DNA of 64,000 nucleotides, taken from NCBI RefSeq assembly GCF_039614725.1, contig NZ_CP154859.1, positions 496,001 to 560,000 on the forward strand, in the 5' to 3' direction. How positions within the stretch are numbered: position 1 is the stretch's first letter; each line of letters opens with the position of its first letter. The translations under genes and the position numbers were made by a program. Positions 54,803 to 64,000 of this stretch are shown one piece after another. The DNA comes from Thauera sp. JM12B12. Its GTDB lineage: Bacteria; Pseudomonadota; Gammaproteobacteria; Burkholderiales; Rhodocyclaceae. Below the pieces are notes generated by a model, which saw only the letters and a list, made by a program, of their open reading frames with translations, did not search any database and was not told where the DNA came from.

Positions 54803-56053
54803 TTACTGGTAGCCCTTGGGGAAGGGATCCGGCTCGATCAGCTCGGGCGACTCGGCCACCACCTTGAAGGTGCCGTCGGCCTGGCCCTGGGCGATGCGGG
54901 CCTTGCTGTAGAGGTGGTGGTTCGCGTGGATCTTCACGTAGCCCTCGGGCGCGGTCGGCAGCTCGATGCCCGGCGAGGCGGCGACCACCTTGTCCACATC
55001 GAAGCTGCCCGCCTTCTCGACCGCCGCCTTCCACAGCCAGGGGCCGAGGTAGGCCGCCTGGGTGACGTCGCCGATGACCGACTTGGGTCCGTAGGCCGCC
55101 TTGAAGGCTTCGACGAAGGCCTTGTTGTTGGGGTTGTCGAGGGTCTGGAAGTACTTCATCGAGGAGTAGAAGCCCTCGAAGTTCTCGCCGCCGATGCCCA
55201 GCATCTCGTCCTCGGTCACCGACAGCGTGAGCAGGAACTGCTTGGCGCCGGTGATGCCGGCGGCCTTCAACTGCTTGTAGAAGGCCACGTTCGAGCCGCC
55301 GACCACGGCCGCGAAGATGCAGTCGGGCTTGGCGATCTTGATCTTGTTGATCAGCGAGTTGAAGTTGGTGTTGCCGAGCGGGTAGTACTCCTCGCCGACG
55401 ACCTTGCCGCCCTGGAAGTTCTCGATGTGCTTGCGCGCGATCTTCATCGAGGTGCGCGGCCAGATGTAGTCCGAGCCCACCAGGAAGACCTTCTGCGCGC
55501 CCTTCTCCTTCTTCGCCCAGTCCAGGCCGTAGAGGATCTGCTGGGTGGCTTCCTGGCCGGTGTAGATGACGTTCTTCGACTGCTCCAGGCCTTCGTAGAA
55601 GGTCGGGTAGTAGAGCAGGCCGTTTTCCTTCTCGAAGATCGGCAGCACCGCCTTGCGCGAGGCCGAGGTCCAGCAGCCGAACACGGTGGCGACCTTGTCA
55701 TTGACCAGCAGCTTGCGCGACTTCTCGGCGAAGGTCGGCCAGTCGGAGGCGCCGTCTTCCTTGATGACGCGGATCTTGCGGCCGAGGATGCCGCCCATGG
55801 CGTTGATCTGGTCGATGGCGAGCTGTTCGGCCTGGATCGAGCCGGTCTCGGAGATGGCCATGGTGCCGGTGGCCGAGTGCAGCTGGCCGACCACGACCTC
55901 GGTGTCGGTGACGGCGAGGCCGGTGGTGTTGACCTGGGCGGTGGGCAGCGCGGCGGCGTGGCCCATGCGGGACATCGCCAGCGCGAGCGGGAGGGCGGCG
56001 GCGCCGAGCATGAACGTGCGGCGCGAGGACGAAGGCAGGTGCTTGTCGGACAT
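54803..56053 (-). CDS. urtA: Urea/amide ABC transporter substrate-binding protein UrtA
   Basis: A 416-residue periplasmic binding protein of the UrtA/FmdD group. The signal peptide carries a twin-arginine-like SRRTFML motif followed by a hydrophobic stretch and ends near HAAA. The mature protein shows VVVGQLHSATGTMAISETG, VFGCWTSASRKAVLPIFEKE, LLYYPTFYEGLEQSKNVIYT and GSDYIWPRTSMKI, all close to UrtA. Substrate may be urea or short amides; FmdA and AmiE in the same operon favour amides. ATG 56053 follows AAGGAGCGATCC. It is the first gene of the operon, 120 bases after the palindromic operator. Confidence 0.95.
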   Translation of the reverse strand: MSDKHLPSSSRRTFMLGAAALPLALAMSRMGHAAALPTAQVNTTGLAVTDTEVVVGQLHSATGTMAISETGSIQAEQLAIDQINAMGGILGRKIRVIKEDGASDWPTFAEKSRKLLVNDKVATVFGCWTSASRKAVLPIFEKENGLLYYPTFYEGLEQSKNVIYTGQEATQQILYGLDWAKKEKGAQKVFLVGSDYIWPRTSMKIARKHIENFQGGKVVGEEYYPLGNTNFNSLINKIKIAKPDCIFAAVVGGSNVAFYKQLKAAGITGAKQFLLTLSVTEDEMLGIGGENFEGFYSSMKYFQTLDNPNNKAFVEAFKAAYGPKSVIGDVTQAAYLGPWLWKAAVEKAGSFDVDKVVAASPGIELPTAPEGYVKIHANHHLYSKARIAQGQADGTFKVVAESPELIEPDPFPKGYQ

Positions 56054-56172
56054 GGATCGCTCCTTGATGAGTGGGCTGCAACACGGATCTGGCGAGGCGG
56101 CGGGCCGGTCGGGCTGAATTCGCTGTCGTCTCGTTGCGGTGCACAAGCTATCCATCAGCGGCGAAACCGCGA

Positions 56173-56190
56173 ATACGTCAAACGACGTAT
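56173..56190. promoter_or_regulatory. Palindromic operator upstream of urtA
   Basis: ATACGTCAAACGACGTAT is the partner of the amiE site at 39437-39454: identical 6-base arms and a spacer that is the near reverse complement. It lies 120 bases before urtA and 240 bases before the divergent sensor-kinase gene, so it may serve both directions. Confidence 0.7.
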
Positions 56191-56218
56191 GGGGATGCGC
56201 AGGGGGTTTGCTTATCGT

Positions 56219-56235
56219 CTTGTGCGGCGCACAAG
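56219..56235. promoter_or_regulatory. Inverted repeat CTTGTGC-N3-GCACAAG
   Basis: A perfect 7-bp inverted repeat with a 3-base spacer. The half-site TGCACAA/GCACAAG also occurs singly at 56136-56147 nearer urtA and at 39426-39437 next to the amiE palindrome. It may be a second regulator's site. Confidence 0.45.
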
Positions 56236-56429
56236 ATGCGCCGTGGAAAGGCACGCCCGTTGTCGGCCGTGGTGCATGAGGGCGCGCGCGCGCCCCGAAA
56301 CGGTGCGCACTCGGCAGCGGGCGGCGCGCGGATGGGGCAGGCACGGGCCGCGAATGCACCGCGATGGGTGGGAACGCTTCTTGCTGAAGCACCAGGATCG
56401 ATCCTGACCGTCCTTCAACGCCCCCTGCC

Positions 56430-59400
56430 GTGACCGCCCCCGCCACCCAGCGCATCATTCACATCCGCCGCGAGTACAACAGCTGGGTCGCCGACGAGAC
56501 GCTGGAGGACTACGCGCTGCGCTACGCGCCGCGCAGCTTCCGCAAGTGGTCGTTCTCGCGCATCGCCCACACCGCGCTCGGCGCGGTGTCCTTCCTGGCG
56601 ATGGAGGCGATCGGCGGCACCATCGCGCTGAACTGGGGCTTCACCAACGCGGTGTGGGCGATCGGCCTGGTCGCGCTGGTGATCTTCCTCACCGGCCTGC
56701 CGATCAGCTACTACGCCGCGCGCGAGGCGGTGGACATGGACCTGCTCACGCGCGGCGCCGGCTTCGGCTATATCGGTTCGACCATCACTTCGCTGATCTA
56801 CGCCTCCTTCACCTTCATCTTCTTCGCCATCGAGGCGGCGATCATGGCGCTCGCGCTCGAGCTCTGGTTCGGGCTGCCGCTGCAGTGGGGCTACCTGCTC
56901 AGTTCGCTTGCGGTGATCCCGCTGGTGACCCACGGCATCACCTGGATCAGCCGCCTGCAGGCGTGGACCCAGCCGGTGTTCGTGGTGCTGCTGCTGACGC
57001 CCTTCCTCGTCGTGCTGCTGCGCGAGCCGGAGCTCTACGCCGCCTTCACCGAGTTCGGTGGCCGCCACGGCAACGAGTTCGACTGGCTGGCGGTGGGGGC
57101 GGGGTGCACGGTGGCCTTCGCGCTGATCGCGCAGATCGGCGAGCAGGTGGACTTCCTGCGCTTCCTGCCGCCGGCGGGCAAGCGCAACCGCGGGCGCTGG
57201 TGGGCCTCGGTGGTGGCGGCGGGGCCGGGGTGGATCATCCCCGGCGCGCTCAAGATGGTGGGCGGCGCCTTCCTCGCCTTCCTCGCGCTGCAGGCGATGG
57301 TGCCGCCGGAGAAGGCCTTGCAGCCCACGCAGATGTACCTCGCCGGCTTCCAGCACGTGGTCGACGATCCGCGCGCGGCGATCGCGCTGGCCTGCATCTT
57401 CGTCATCATCTGCCAGGTGAAGATCAACGTGACCAACGCCTACGCCGGCTCGCTGGCGTGGTCCAACTTCTTCTCGCGCCTCACCCACAGCCATCCGGGG
57501 CGGGTGGTGTGGTTGATCTTCAATGTGCTCATCGCGCTCATGCTGATGCTGCTCGGCGTGTTCGAGGCGCTGGAGCACGTGCTCAGCGTGTATGCCAACG
57601 TGGCGGTGGCGTGGATCGGCGCGGTGGTGGCCGACCTGGTGGTGAACAAGCCGCTCGGCCTGTCGCCGCGCCACATCGAGTTCAAGCGCGCCTACCTCTA
57701 CGACGTCAATCCGGTGGGGGTGGGGGCGATGCTGGCGGGCTCGGTGCTGGGCATCGTCGCCTTCGGCGGCCACCTCGGGCCGGCGGCGCAGGCCTTCGCG
57801 CCCTTCATCTCGCTGCTCACCGCCTTTGCGCTGGCGCCGCTGATCGCGTGGGGCACGCGTGGCCGCTTCTATCTGGCGCGGCCGCGCGAGACGCAGTGGC
57901 GCGTGGCCGAGCCGCTGCGCTGCGTGGTGTGCGAGAACCACTTCGAGGCCGAGGACATGGCGCAGTGTCCGGCCTACGGCGGTGCGATCTGCTCGCTGTG
58001 CTGCACGCTGGAGGCGCGCTGCCGCGACCGCTGCAAGCCCGACGCCGGTCTGCTCGCCCGCCTCGCCCCCCTGCTGGCGGGCTGGATGCCGTCATCGATG
58101 TCGGCGCGGGTGGCGCGCCGCGTCAGCCAGTTCGTCACCGTGTTCCTGGTGAGCAGCGTGGTGATCGCCTCGGTCGTGGGCCTGGTGTACCAGCAGGAAC
58201 TGCTGGCGGCGCAGGCGGGCGAGACGAATCTGGGGCTGGCCTTCCTGCGCATCTTCGCCGTGCTCGCGCTGCTGGCGGCGGTGGGGGTGTGGTGGCTGGT
58301 GCTCGCCAACGAGAGCCGGCGGGTGGCGCAGGAGGAGTCCGAGCGCCAGAACCAGCTGCTGCTGCGCGAGATCGAGGCCCACCGCGACACCGACGCCAAG
58401 CTGCAGCAGGCCAAGGAGGACGCCGAGGCCGCCAACGCAGCCAAGAGCCGCTACGTGCGCGGCATCAGCCACGAGCTGCGCACGCCGCTCAACACCATCC
58501 TCGGCTATTCGCAGATCATGCTGCGCGACACCGACCTGCCGCGGCGCCGGCGCGAGGCGATCTCCACCATCCAGCGCAGCGGCGAACACCTGCTGGCGCT
58601 CATCGACGGCCTGCTCGACATCGCCAGCATCGAGGCCGGGCGCCTGCAGTTCAACCGCCAGGAGTTCCGCTTCGGCGAATTCCTCGCCCACGTCGAGAAG
58701 ATGATCCGGCTCGAGGCCGGGCGGAAGGGGCTCGATTTCCGCACCGAGTTCGCCGGGCGCATGCCCGAGGTGGTGCAGGGCGACACCAGCCGGCTGCGCC
58801 AGATCCTGATCAACCTGCTCGCCAACGCGGTGCGCTACACCGAGCGCGGCGAGGTGGTGCTGAAGATCACCTACCAGAGCGAGATCGCGGTGTTCGAGAT
58901 CCGCGACACCGGCTGCGGCATCCCGGAGGCCGACCTGGAGCGCATCTTCGAGCCCTTCGAGCGCGGCACCGGCAACCAGCCGCCGAGCGCGCCCGGCACC
59001 GGACTGGGGCTCACCATCACGCGCCTGCTGATCCAGCTTGCCGGCGGCCAGCTCACCGTCAACAGCACGCCGGGGCGCGGCAGCGTGTTCCGCGTCAAGC
59101 TGCATCTGCCGCGGGTGGCGCATCCGCGGGTGGCGACGCGGCCGGAACGCGAGATCCGCGGCTACTTCGGCCCACGCCGCAAGCTGCTGGTCGTCGACGA
59201 CCAGCCGGCGCAGAGCCACCTGATCGCCGACATGCTGCGTCCGCGCGGCTTCCTGGTCGAGGAGTGCGAGCGTCCGGACGAGGCGCTGCGGCAGGTCGAG
59301 GCGTTTGCGCCCGACATCGTGTTCCTCGACGTGTCGATGCCGGTGACCGACGGCTGGACGCTGAGCCGCCAGCTGCGCGACGCCGGCTATGGCGGACCGA

Positions 59401-59927
59401 TCGTCATGGTCTCGGCCAACGCCTACGAGAACCTGCCGGGCCGGCGCAAGGCGGCCGGCTGCAACGACTTCATCGTCAAGCCGGTGCTGGAGACCGAGCT
59501 CTTCGCGCGCCTCAGCACCTGGCTGGGGCTGGCGTGGATCTATGCGGAGAACGACGAAGCGGCGCCCGCCGACGCGCCAGTGGGTGAGGCGAGGGGCGTG
59601 CGCGAGCTTGCACCGACCGCGTTGCCGCAGACCCGGGGCGCCGACGACCCTTCGTCGCCCCGCCCCATGCCGCCCAGCCTCATGTCGCCCGCGCCGGCGG
59701 CGCTTTCCGCCCTGCCCGCAACCATCCGCGCCGAGCTGCGCGAGTTCGCCGATCTCGGTCACCTGCAGGGCCTGTTGCGTCGTCTCGACGAACTCGAAGC
59801 CCTCCACCCCGAACGCCGCGCCGTGCTGGAAACCCTGCGCGCGCTGACCCTGGAGCTGCGCTTCGACACCCTCATCCACACGCTCGATGGAGTCGCCGAT
59901 GACTGTCCACACACCGTCGCCTCGTGA
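56430..59927 (+). CDS. NCS1-type permease fused to hybrid histidine kinase and receiver
   Basis: A 1165-residue sensor. Residues about 30-480 form a 12-helix domain like NCS1 purine/cytosine permeases ([32 protein letters not shown]). Residues 498-534 hold eight cysteines, C-x2-C-x11-C-x7-C-x2-CC-x5-C-x2-C, a metal or Fe-S site. Two helices and a coiled coil follow, then the kinase with phospho-acceptor His681 ([11 protein letters not shown]) and ATP-binding N, G1 and G2 boxes, and a receiver with Asp967 (VFLDVSMPV). About 120 C-terminal residues are unassigned. It probably senses amide, urea or a related nitrogen compound and passes phosphate to the LuxR regulator. GTG 56430 is the only early start. 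Confidence 0.9.
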   Translation: MTAPATQRIIHIRREYNSWVADETLEDYALRYAPRSFRKWSFSRIAHTALGAVSFLAMEAIGGTIALNWGFTNAVWAIGLVALVIFLTGLPISYYAAREAVDMDLLTRGAGFGYIGSTITSLIYASFTFIFFAIEAAIMALALELWFGLPLQWGYLLSSLAVIPLVTHGITWISRLQAWTQPVFVVLLLTPFLVVLLREPELYAAFTEFGGRHGNEFDWLAVGAGCTVAFALIAQIGEQVDFLRFLPPAGKRNRGRWWASVVAAGPGWIIPGALKMVGGAFLAFLALQAMVPPEKALQPTQMYLAGFQHVVDDPRAAIALACIFVIICQVKINVTNAYAGSLAWSNFFSRLTHSHPGRVVWLIFNVLIALMLMLLGVFEALEHVLSVYANVAVAWIGAVVADLVVNKPLGLSPRHIEFKRAYLYDVNPVGVGAMLAGSVLGIVAFGGHLGPAAQAFAPFISLLTAFALAPLIAWGTRGRFYLARPRETQWRVAEPLRCVVCENHFEAEDMAQCPAYGGAICSLCCTLEARCRDRCKPDAGLLARLAPLLAGWMPSSMSARVARRVSQFVTVFLVSSVVIASVVGLVYQQELLAAQAGETNLGLAFLRIFAVLALLAAVGVWWLVLANESRRVAQEESERQNQLLLREIEAHRDTDAKLQQAKEDAEAANAAKSRYVRGISHELRTPLNTILGYSQIMLRDTDLPRRRREAISTIQRSGEHLLALIDGLLDIASIEAGRLQFNRQEFRFGEFLAHVEKMIRLEAGRKGLDFRTEFAGRMPEVVQGDTSRLRQILINLLANAVRYTERGEVVLKITYQSEIAVFEIRDTGCGIPEADLERIFEPFERGTGNQPPSAPGTGLGLTITRLLIQLAGGQLTVNSTPGRGSVFRVKLHLPRVAHPRVATRPEREIRGYFGPRRKLLVVDDQPAQSHLIADMLRPRGFLVEECERPDEALRQVEAFAPDIVFLDVSMPVTDGWTLSRQLRDAGYGGPIVMVSANAYENLPGRRKAAGCNDFIVKPVLETELFARLSTWLGLAWIYAENDEAAPADAPVGEARGVRELAPTALPQTRGADDPSSPRPMPPSLMSPAPAALSALPATIRAELREFADLGHLQGLLRRLDELEALHPERRAVLETLRALTLELRFDTLIHTLDGVADDCPHTVAS

Positions 59928-60552
59928 GCGCGAAGTCATCCTGCTGATCGACGACGCGCCGGACACGGTGCGCATGATCGCCGAGGCCCTCGACGCGGCC
60001 GGCTACACCGTGCTGGTCGCCACCGACGGCGCCACCGCGCTCAAGCGTCTGGAGCGCATCACCCCGGACGCCGTGCTGCTCGACGCCTGCATGCCGGGCA
60101 TGGATGGCTTCGAGACCTGCCGCCGGCTCAAGCAGGCGCCGGGCATGCACACCGTGCCGGTGATCTTCATGACCGGGCTGGCGGAGACCGAGCGCCTGGT
60201 CGAGGGCCTGTCCGCTGGGGGCATCGACTACCTGGTCAAGCCGGTCGTCCCCGACGAGCTGGTGGCGCGGCTGCGGGCGCACCTGCGGGTGGCGCGAGAC
60301 ATGAACGCGGCGATGCGCGCGCGCGGCGAGGAGGCAGAGCCCGCCGTGGCGCAGCTGCCCAATCCGCTGACGCAGCGCGAGATGGACGTGCTGGAGTGGG
60401 TCGCGCGGGGCAAGACCAACCGCGACGTGGCCGAGATCCTCGGCATGAGCCCGCGCACGGTGAACAAGCACCTCGAGCACATCTACGAGAAGCTCGGCGT
60501 GGAGACGCGCACCGCGGCGGTGGCCCAGTTCGGACGGCTCGCCCGCCCCTGA
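59899..60552 (+). CDS. LuxR-type response regulator
   Basis: A 217-residue response regulator: receiver at residues 12-130 with phospho-acceptor Asp62 ([14 protein letters not shown]), conserved Asp18-Asp19 and the lysine in DYLVKPV; LuxR/NarL helix-turn-helix at about 150-212 ([36 protein letters not shown]). The gene overlaps the sensor gene by 29 bases. ATG 59899 has GGAG seven bases before it; ATG 59887 is the other choice. It should be the output partner of the permease-kinase and is the best candidate to bind the ATACGT palindromes at urtA and amiE. Confidence 0.92.
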   Translation: MTVHTPSPREREVILLIDDAPDTVRMIAEALDAAGYTVLVATDGATALKRLERITPDAVLLDACMPGMDGFETCRRLKQAPGMHTVPVIFMTGLAETERLVEGLSAGGIDYLVKPVVPDELVARLRAHLRVARDMNAAMRARGEEAEPAVAQLPNPLTQREMDVLEWVARGKTNRDVAEILGMSPRTVNKHLEHIYEKLGVETRTAAVAQFGRLARP

Positions 60553-60573
60553 GCGGCCGCCCGAGGGTGTTCT

Positions 60574-61347
60574 TCAGTCCGCCGTCAGCGTCATCAGGAT
60601 GTCCGCATACCATGCGCAGTTCAGGCCGAGCGCCTCGTCCAGCTTCAGGTCGCGGGTGCCGACGTCGAGCCTTGCCGAATGCACGCCCAGCAGCAGCCAC
60701 GGCAGATCGCCCGCGGGCGGCTCGGTACGGGTGCAGCGCATCACCACCGGGGCGCCGCTGGTGCCGCGGTGGGTGCGGGCGTCGGTCAGGAAGTAGCCCT
60801 CGCCCTGGAAGCGCAGCCCGAAGGACGAGGCGATGGCCGCCTGGCGCACCACCGGCATGTGGTGCAGGGTGTCGTGGAAACCGAGCGGAAAACCCACCAC
60901 CAGCAGCGAGGTGCCGACCTCGATGCGGTCGGCCGGACCGGGGAGGTGGTCCGGCGTGAACGCGCGCAGGTCGGTCTGCGCCGGTAAGGCGGCGCGTTCG
61001 AGTTCGATCACGGCGACGTCGATGTCGCCGGCCGAATCCTCGCCCTGGCGCCAGATGCTGAGTCCGTCACGATAGAGCGGAATCGAGAAGCCGGTGGAGT
61101 GGGCGAGGTTGAGCGCATCGTCGTGGAGCTCGATCTCGATGCGGTCCGGGAAGTGCTTGCTCGCCTCGTCGTGCAGCACGTGGCGACTGGTCACCAGATA
61201 CAGGCGGCCATCGCGCGCGAAGAAGAAGCCGCTCGCATTCGTCAGCCCGCGCTGGCCCTCGAAGGTGCGCACGCGCGCGGCGGTCAGCAGGATGGACTCG
61301 ATCGGGGCCGGCGGGGGGGCAGCCGCGCGGCGGCCGGGCGCGGCCAC
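60574..61347 (-). CDS. Trypsin-like serine protease domain protein
   Basis: A 257-residue protein with a chymotrypsin-fold protease triad: His56 in LVTSRHVLHD, Asp110 in GDIDVAVIEL and Ser197 in RGTSGAPVV. There is no signal peptide or PDZ domain; a Pro/Ala-rich N-terminus precedes the fold, so it appears cytoplasmic. The GTG start directly follows the stop of the DksA-like gene without spacing, implying coupled translation. Substrate and role are unknown. Its stop is convergent with the LuxR gene, 21 bases away. Confidence 0.82.
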   Translation of the reverse strand: MAAPGRRAAAPPPAPIESILLTAARVRTFEGQRGLTNASGFFFARDGRLYLVTSRHVLHDEASKHFPDRIEIELHDDALNLAHSTGFSIPLYRDGLSIWRQGEDSAGDIDVAVIELERAALPAQTDLRAFTPDHLPGPADRIEVGTSLLVVGFPLGFHDTLHHMPVVRQAAIASSFGLRFQGEGYFLTDARTHRGTSGAPVVMRCTRTEPPAGDLPWLLLGVHSARLDVGTRDLKLDEALGLNCAWYADILMTLTAD

Positions 61348-61782
61348 TCAGCCGCCCCGCATCCGGCGCCGGGCCTCGTGGATCTCCTGCGCCTCCACGC
61401 TGAGCGTGGCCGTCGGTCGCGCGAGCAGGCGGGCAATGCCGATGGGCTCGCCGCTCGACTCGCACCAGCCGTACGTGCCGTTGTCGATGCGCGCCAGGGC
61501 CTCGTCGATCTTGTGCAGCATCTTGCGTTCGCGGTCGCGCACGCGCAGCTCGAGCGTATGGTCCTCCTCGAGCGAGGCACGGTCCGAAGGGTCGGGGGTG
61601 CTCTCGAACTCCTGCAGGTGCAGGGTGGTGCGGTGCGCGGAGTCGAGCAGCGCGTCGCGCTCGGCGATCAGCCGCGCACGAAAGAAGGCCAGCTGGCGCG
61701 CGGACATGTACTGGTCGGATGGCGCGGCCAGCATCTCGGCTTCGGTGGGAAGTGGGGCCTGGGCAATGAGCGTGTCATTCAT
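61348..61782 (-). CDS. DksA/TraR-family protein lacking most zinc cysteines
   Basis: A 144-residue RNA-polymerase-binding protein of the DksA type. The coiled-coil part has FFRARLIAERDALLDSAHRT and DRASLEEDHTLELRVRDRER (with the aspartate-rich tip DPSDRAS), and the C-terminal globule is YGWCESSGEPIGIARLLARP then TATLSVEAQEIHE. Classical DksA has four zinc cysteines; here only one is left, as in zinc-independent DksA proteins that work with ppGpp under zinc limitation or oxidation. ATG 61782 follows GGAGAGCAGC; the longer frame upstream is rejected. Confidence 0.9.
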   Translation of the reverse strand: MNDTLIAQAPLPTEAEMLAAPSDQYMSARQLAFFRARLIAERDALLDSAHRTTLHLQEFESTPDPSDRASLEEDHTLELRVRDRERKMLHKIDEALARIDNGTYGWCESSGEPIGIARLLARPTATLSVEAQEIHEARRRMRGG

Positions 61783-62046
61783 GCTGCTCTCCTCAGCGTG
61801 AGGCTGCGTACCGAGATCCGGAGGGCGGGTGCCGCCGGAAGGGTCTGTCCGGTCACCATACACGCCAAAACGCGGACTGGGTGAGCGACGTGCACACGCG
61901 CCGGGGCAGTCTGTGGATTATCCGGATTCCTTATGGGGACTATAAGCGTTTCGCAGTCATCGGATCGGGGCGATGCAGGTAATTTGCCCACCGGAATGGC
62001 GTGTGCGCCTTCTTCCTGACACCTTGGGACCCTCCGGAGACACAAA

Positions 62047-62937
62047 ATGACAAGACTCAGCACCCGCATCAAGCCGCTTGCCCTCGCAGGCGCGTTGTTG
62101 GCCGTACCCGCAGTGAGCCAGGCCGCGACCTGGAGCGACACCTTCGTCGGCTACCGCTACGGCACCGACTTCCGCGAGCCGACCAACACCAAGGACGTCC
62201 AGAAGCACGTCCTGCAGTTCACCCACGCCAGCGGCTACTCGGTCGGTCAGAACTTCGTGAATCTGGACGTGCTGCAGTCGGACAAGGCCGATCCGGCCAG
62301 CGGTGGGGAGAGCGGGGCGACCGAGTTCTACCTGACCTATCGTCACCAGGTCCATCTGGGCAAGGTGTTCGACAAGAGCCTGGCCTTCGGACCGGTCAAG
62401 GAGGTGGCCGTCACCGCCGGCTTCGACCTCAACACCAAGAACACCGCGTTCGCCCCGCGCAAGCGCCTGGTGGTGCTCGGTCCGACCTTCAAGTTCGACG
62501 TGCCCGGCTTTCTCGACGTGAGCCTGCTGCTCGGCAAGGAGTGGAACCGCTGCGGCCTGAATCCCTCCACTCCGGGGGGCTTCGACCCGTGTCCGAAGAC
62601 CGAGGTCAGCTTCGATCCGCAGTGGATCCTCAGCGCGGCCTGGGGCATCCCCTTCAATGCCGGCTCGGTGCCGCTGAAGTTCCAGGGCTTCATCAACATC
62701 AACGGCGAGAAGGGCAAGGACTACGCAGGGGTGAAGACCCACACCGAGACCCTGATGCGCACCTCGCTGATGGTCGACGTGGGCCAGATGGCCTGGGGCA
62801 AGAAGAACACCTTCCTGATGGGCGTGGGCTACGAGTACTGGCGCAACAAGTTCGGCAACCACGCCTTCGCCAATGGCGTCGAGAAGCCGGGCATCGACAC
62901 CAGCGCCCCGACCTTCCAGATGGAATGGCACTTCTGA
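62047..62937 (+). CDS. Tsx-like outer-membrane channel protein
   Basis: A 296-residue outer-membrane protein: signal peptide in residues 1-26 (ending SQA-A), alternating hydrophobic beta-strands throughout and a C-terminal phenylalanine (EWHF). WSDTFVGYRYGTDFREPTN and the strand LMGVGYEYWRNKFGNH resemble the Tsx nucleoside-channel family. Two cysteines (GLNPSTPGGFDPC region) may form a loop disulfide. It is monogenic with a strong terminator after it. Possible cargo includes nucleosides or other small polar nitrogen compounds; not determinable. Confidence 0.82.
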   Translation: MTRLSTRIKPLALAGALLAVPAVSQAATWSDTFVGYRYGTDFREPTNTKDVQKHVLQFTHASGYSVGQNFVNLDVLQSDKADPASGGESGATEFYLTYRHQVHLGKVFDKSLAFGPVKEVAVTAGFDLNTKNTAFAPRKRLVVLGPTFKFDVPGFLDVSLLLGKEWNRCGLNPSTPGGFDPCPKTEVSFDPQWILSAAWGIPFNAGSVPLKFQGFININGEKGKDYAGVKTHTETLMRTSLMVDVGQMAWGKKNTFLMGVGYEYWRNKFGNHAFANGVEKPGIDTSAPTFQMEWHF

Positions 62938-62982
62938 GCCACTGCTGAGCGAAGGCCGCGTCTGCGGCTGAGCTGAAGCGAA

Positions 62983-63025
62983 GCGGGCGGATGCGCGAGA
63001 TGCGCATCCGCCCGCTGCTTTTTCA
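62983..63025 (+). terminator. Rho-independent terminator after the Tsx-like gene
   Basis: A perfect 14-bp stem (62983-62996 with 63002-63015, left arm GCGGGCGGATGCGC) with a 5-base loop is followed by TGCTTTTTC. It lies 45 bases after the stop, between two convergent genes, and may also slow transcription from the aldehyde dehydrogenase side. Confidence 0.88.
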
Positions 63026-63039
63026 GCGTGGCTTCGGGC

Positions 63040-64000
63040 TCACACGTTCAGTACCGTCACCGCGCGCGTGTTGAGATAGGCCTCGAGCGCCTCGGGTCCG
63101 CCCTCGGATCCGTAGCCCGAATCCTTGATGCCGCCGAAGGGCACCTCGGCGCTCGGCGTCGCCGGCTGGTTGATGTACAGCATGCCGACCTGGAGCTCGT
63201 GGGCGAGCAGGTGGGCGTGCTTCAACGAGCGCGTGAAGGCGTAGCCGGCGAGACCGAAGGACAGGCGGTTGGCCTCGGCGATCGCCTCGTCCAGGGTGTC
63301 GAAGCCGCGGATCGCCGCCACCGGGCCGAAGGGCTCCTCGTTGAACACCTTGGCGTCGAGCGGCACGTCGGTGAGCACGGTGGGGGCGAAGAAGTTGCCG
63401 CTGCCGCCGATGCGTTCGCCACCGGCCGCCACCGTGGCGCCGCGCGCGACGGCGTCGGCGAGGAAGTCGCTCATCGCCGCCACCCGGCGCGGGTTGGCGA
63501 GCGGACCCATCTGCGTGCCCTGGGCGAGGCCGTCGCCGACCTTCATGCCGGCGGCGTGGCGCGCCATGGCCGCCGCGAACTCGGCGCGCACGCTCTCGTG
63601 CACCAGGAAGCGGGTGGGCGAGATGCAGACCTGGCCGGCGTTGCGGAACTTGGAGGCGGCCGACACCTTGACCGCGAGGTCGAGGTCGGCGTCTTCGCAC
63701 ACGATCACCGGGGCGTGGCCGCCGAGCTCCATCGTCACCCGCTTCATGTGCTGGCCGGCGAGCGCGGCGAGCTGCTTGCCCACCGGGGTGGAGCCGGTGA
63801 AGGTGATCTTGCGGATCACCGGGTGCGCGATCAGGTAGCTCGAGATCTCGGCCGGGGTGCCATACACCAGGCCGATCACGCCCGCCGGCACGCCGGCGTC
63901 CACGAAGGCGCGCACCAGCGCGGCGGGCGCAGCCGGCGTTTCTTCCGCGGCCTTGATCAGGATCGAGCAGCCGGTGGCGAGCGCCGCCGCGGCCTTGCGC
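63040..64000 (-). CDS. NAD(P)-dependent aldehyde dehydrogenase, GabD-like, 5'-truncated by the window edge
   Basis: The C-terminal 320 residues of an aldehyde dehydrogenase; the frame is open to base 63999, so the start is beyond the window. The general-base glutamate is in [13 protein letters not shown] and the catalytic cysteine in [48 protein letters not shown] and [20 protein letters not shown] match the succinate-semialdehyde dehydrogenase (GabD) group, though the substrate could be another semialdehyde. It oxidises the aldehyde to the acid in the cytoplasm. Confidence 0.93.
   Translation of the reverse strand, partial: RKAAAALATGCSILIKAAEETPAAPAALVRAFVDAGVPAGVIGLVYGTPAEISSYLIAHPVIRKITFTGSTPVGKQLAALAGQHMKRVTMELGGHAPVIVCEDADLDLAVKVSAASKFRNAGQVCISPTRFLVHESVRAEFAAAMARHAAGMKVGDGLAQGTQMGPLANPRRVAAMSDFLADAVARGATVAAGGERIGGSGNFFAPTVLTDVPLDAKVFNEEPFGPVAAIRGFDTLDEAIAEANRLSFGLAGYAFTRSLKHAHLLAHELQVGMLYINQPATPSAEVPFGGIKDSGYGSEGGPEALEAYLNTRAVTVLNV

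Overview
The window reads as chromosome of a high-GC betaproteobacterium, most like the Thauera/Azoarcus group (Zoogloeaceae/Rhodocyclaceae). This rests on the gene repertoire (TauXY taurine dehydrogenase, Xsc, TRAP transporters, amide-type Urt ABC transporter with FmdA/FmdB/AmiE) and on codon use that leaves very long open antisense frames. I saw no rRNA, tRNA or CRISPR array. Species assignment is inference.

Region 1 (1-4.9 kb): the 3' part of a BCCT transporter, a TauX-like NTF2-fold protein, a GFA-like zinc protein and a GcvA-type LysR regulator, then a small hypothetical gene. Region 2 (3.7-20.7 kb) is a sulfonate (taurine) catabolism block. On the minus strand a tight operon encodes a CobS-like AAA+ ATPase, a CobT-like VWA protein, a cupin and two tandem Lin0512-family proteins. 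Divergent from it are xsc, a YeiH-type exporter, thiCSG (xsc needs thiamine diphosphate), the MocR regulator tauR, the taurine dehydrogenase tauXY and the TRAP taurine transporter tauKLM. Together they give uptake (TauKLM), deamination to sulfoacetaldehyde (TauXY), cleavage to acetyl phosphate and sulfite (Xsc) and probably anion export (YeiH). No phosphotransacetylase gene is present in the window.

Region 3 (20.7-35.5 kb) is ordinary chromosome: a periplasmic cache protein with a probable 1-base frameshift, a large bifunctional penicillin-binding protein, an SLC13 permease, a CbbR-like regulator divergent from a SbtA bicarbonate transporter (with a REP-type inverted repeat between them), an MFS permease, a PACE efflux protein, MurB, a GlcD-type flavoprotein, a 2-hydroxyacid dehydrogenase and a YcgR/PilZ protein.

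Region 4 (35.8-60.6 kb) is an amide utilisation locus: urtABCDE, fmdA, fmdB, then amiE, a CbbQ-type ATPase and a NorD/CbbO-type VWA protein, all on the minus strand. It is split by about 10 kb of unrelated DNA between fmdB and amiE. That insert carries a DUF4160/DUF2442 pair, a VapBC-type pair, a MocR/PaiB pair, a VOC protein, an SMP-30-like protein, an Old Yellow Enzyme, a DJ-1 protein, a LysR regulator, a broken rhuM and a 133-bp inverted repeat pair. Divergent from urtA lies a fused NCS1-permease/histidine kinase/receiver protein and a LuxR response regulator. An 18-bp palindrome (ATACGT-N6-ACGTAT) occurs upstream of both urtA and amiE and is the best candidate target for that regulator.

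Region 5 (60.6-64 kb): a trypsin-like protease, a DksA-like protein lacking most zinc cysteines, a Tsx-like outer-membrane protein, a strong terminator and the 3' part of an aldehyde dehydrogenase.
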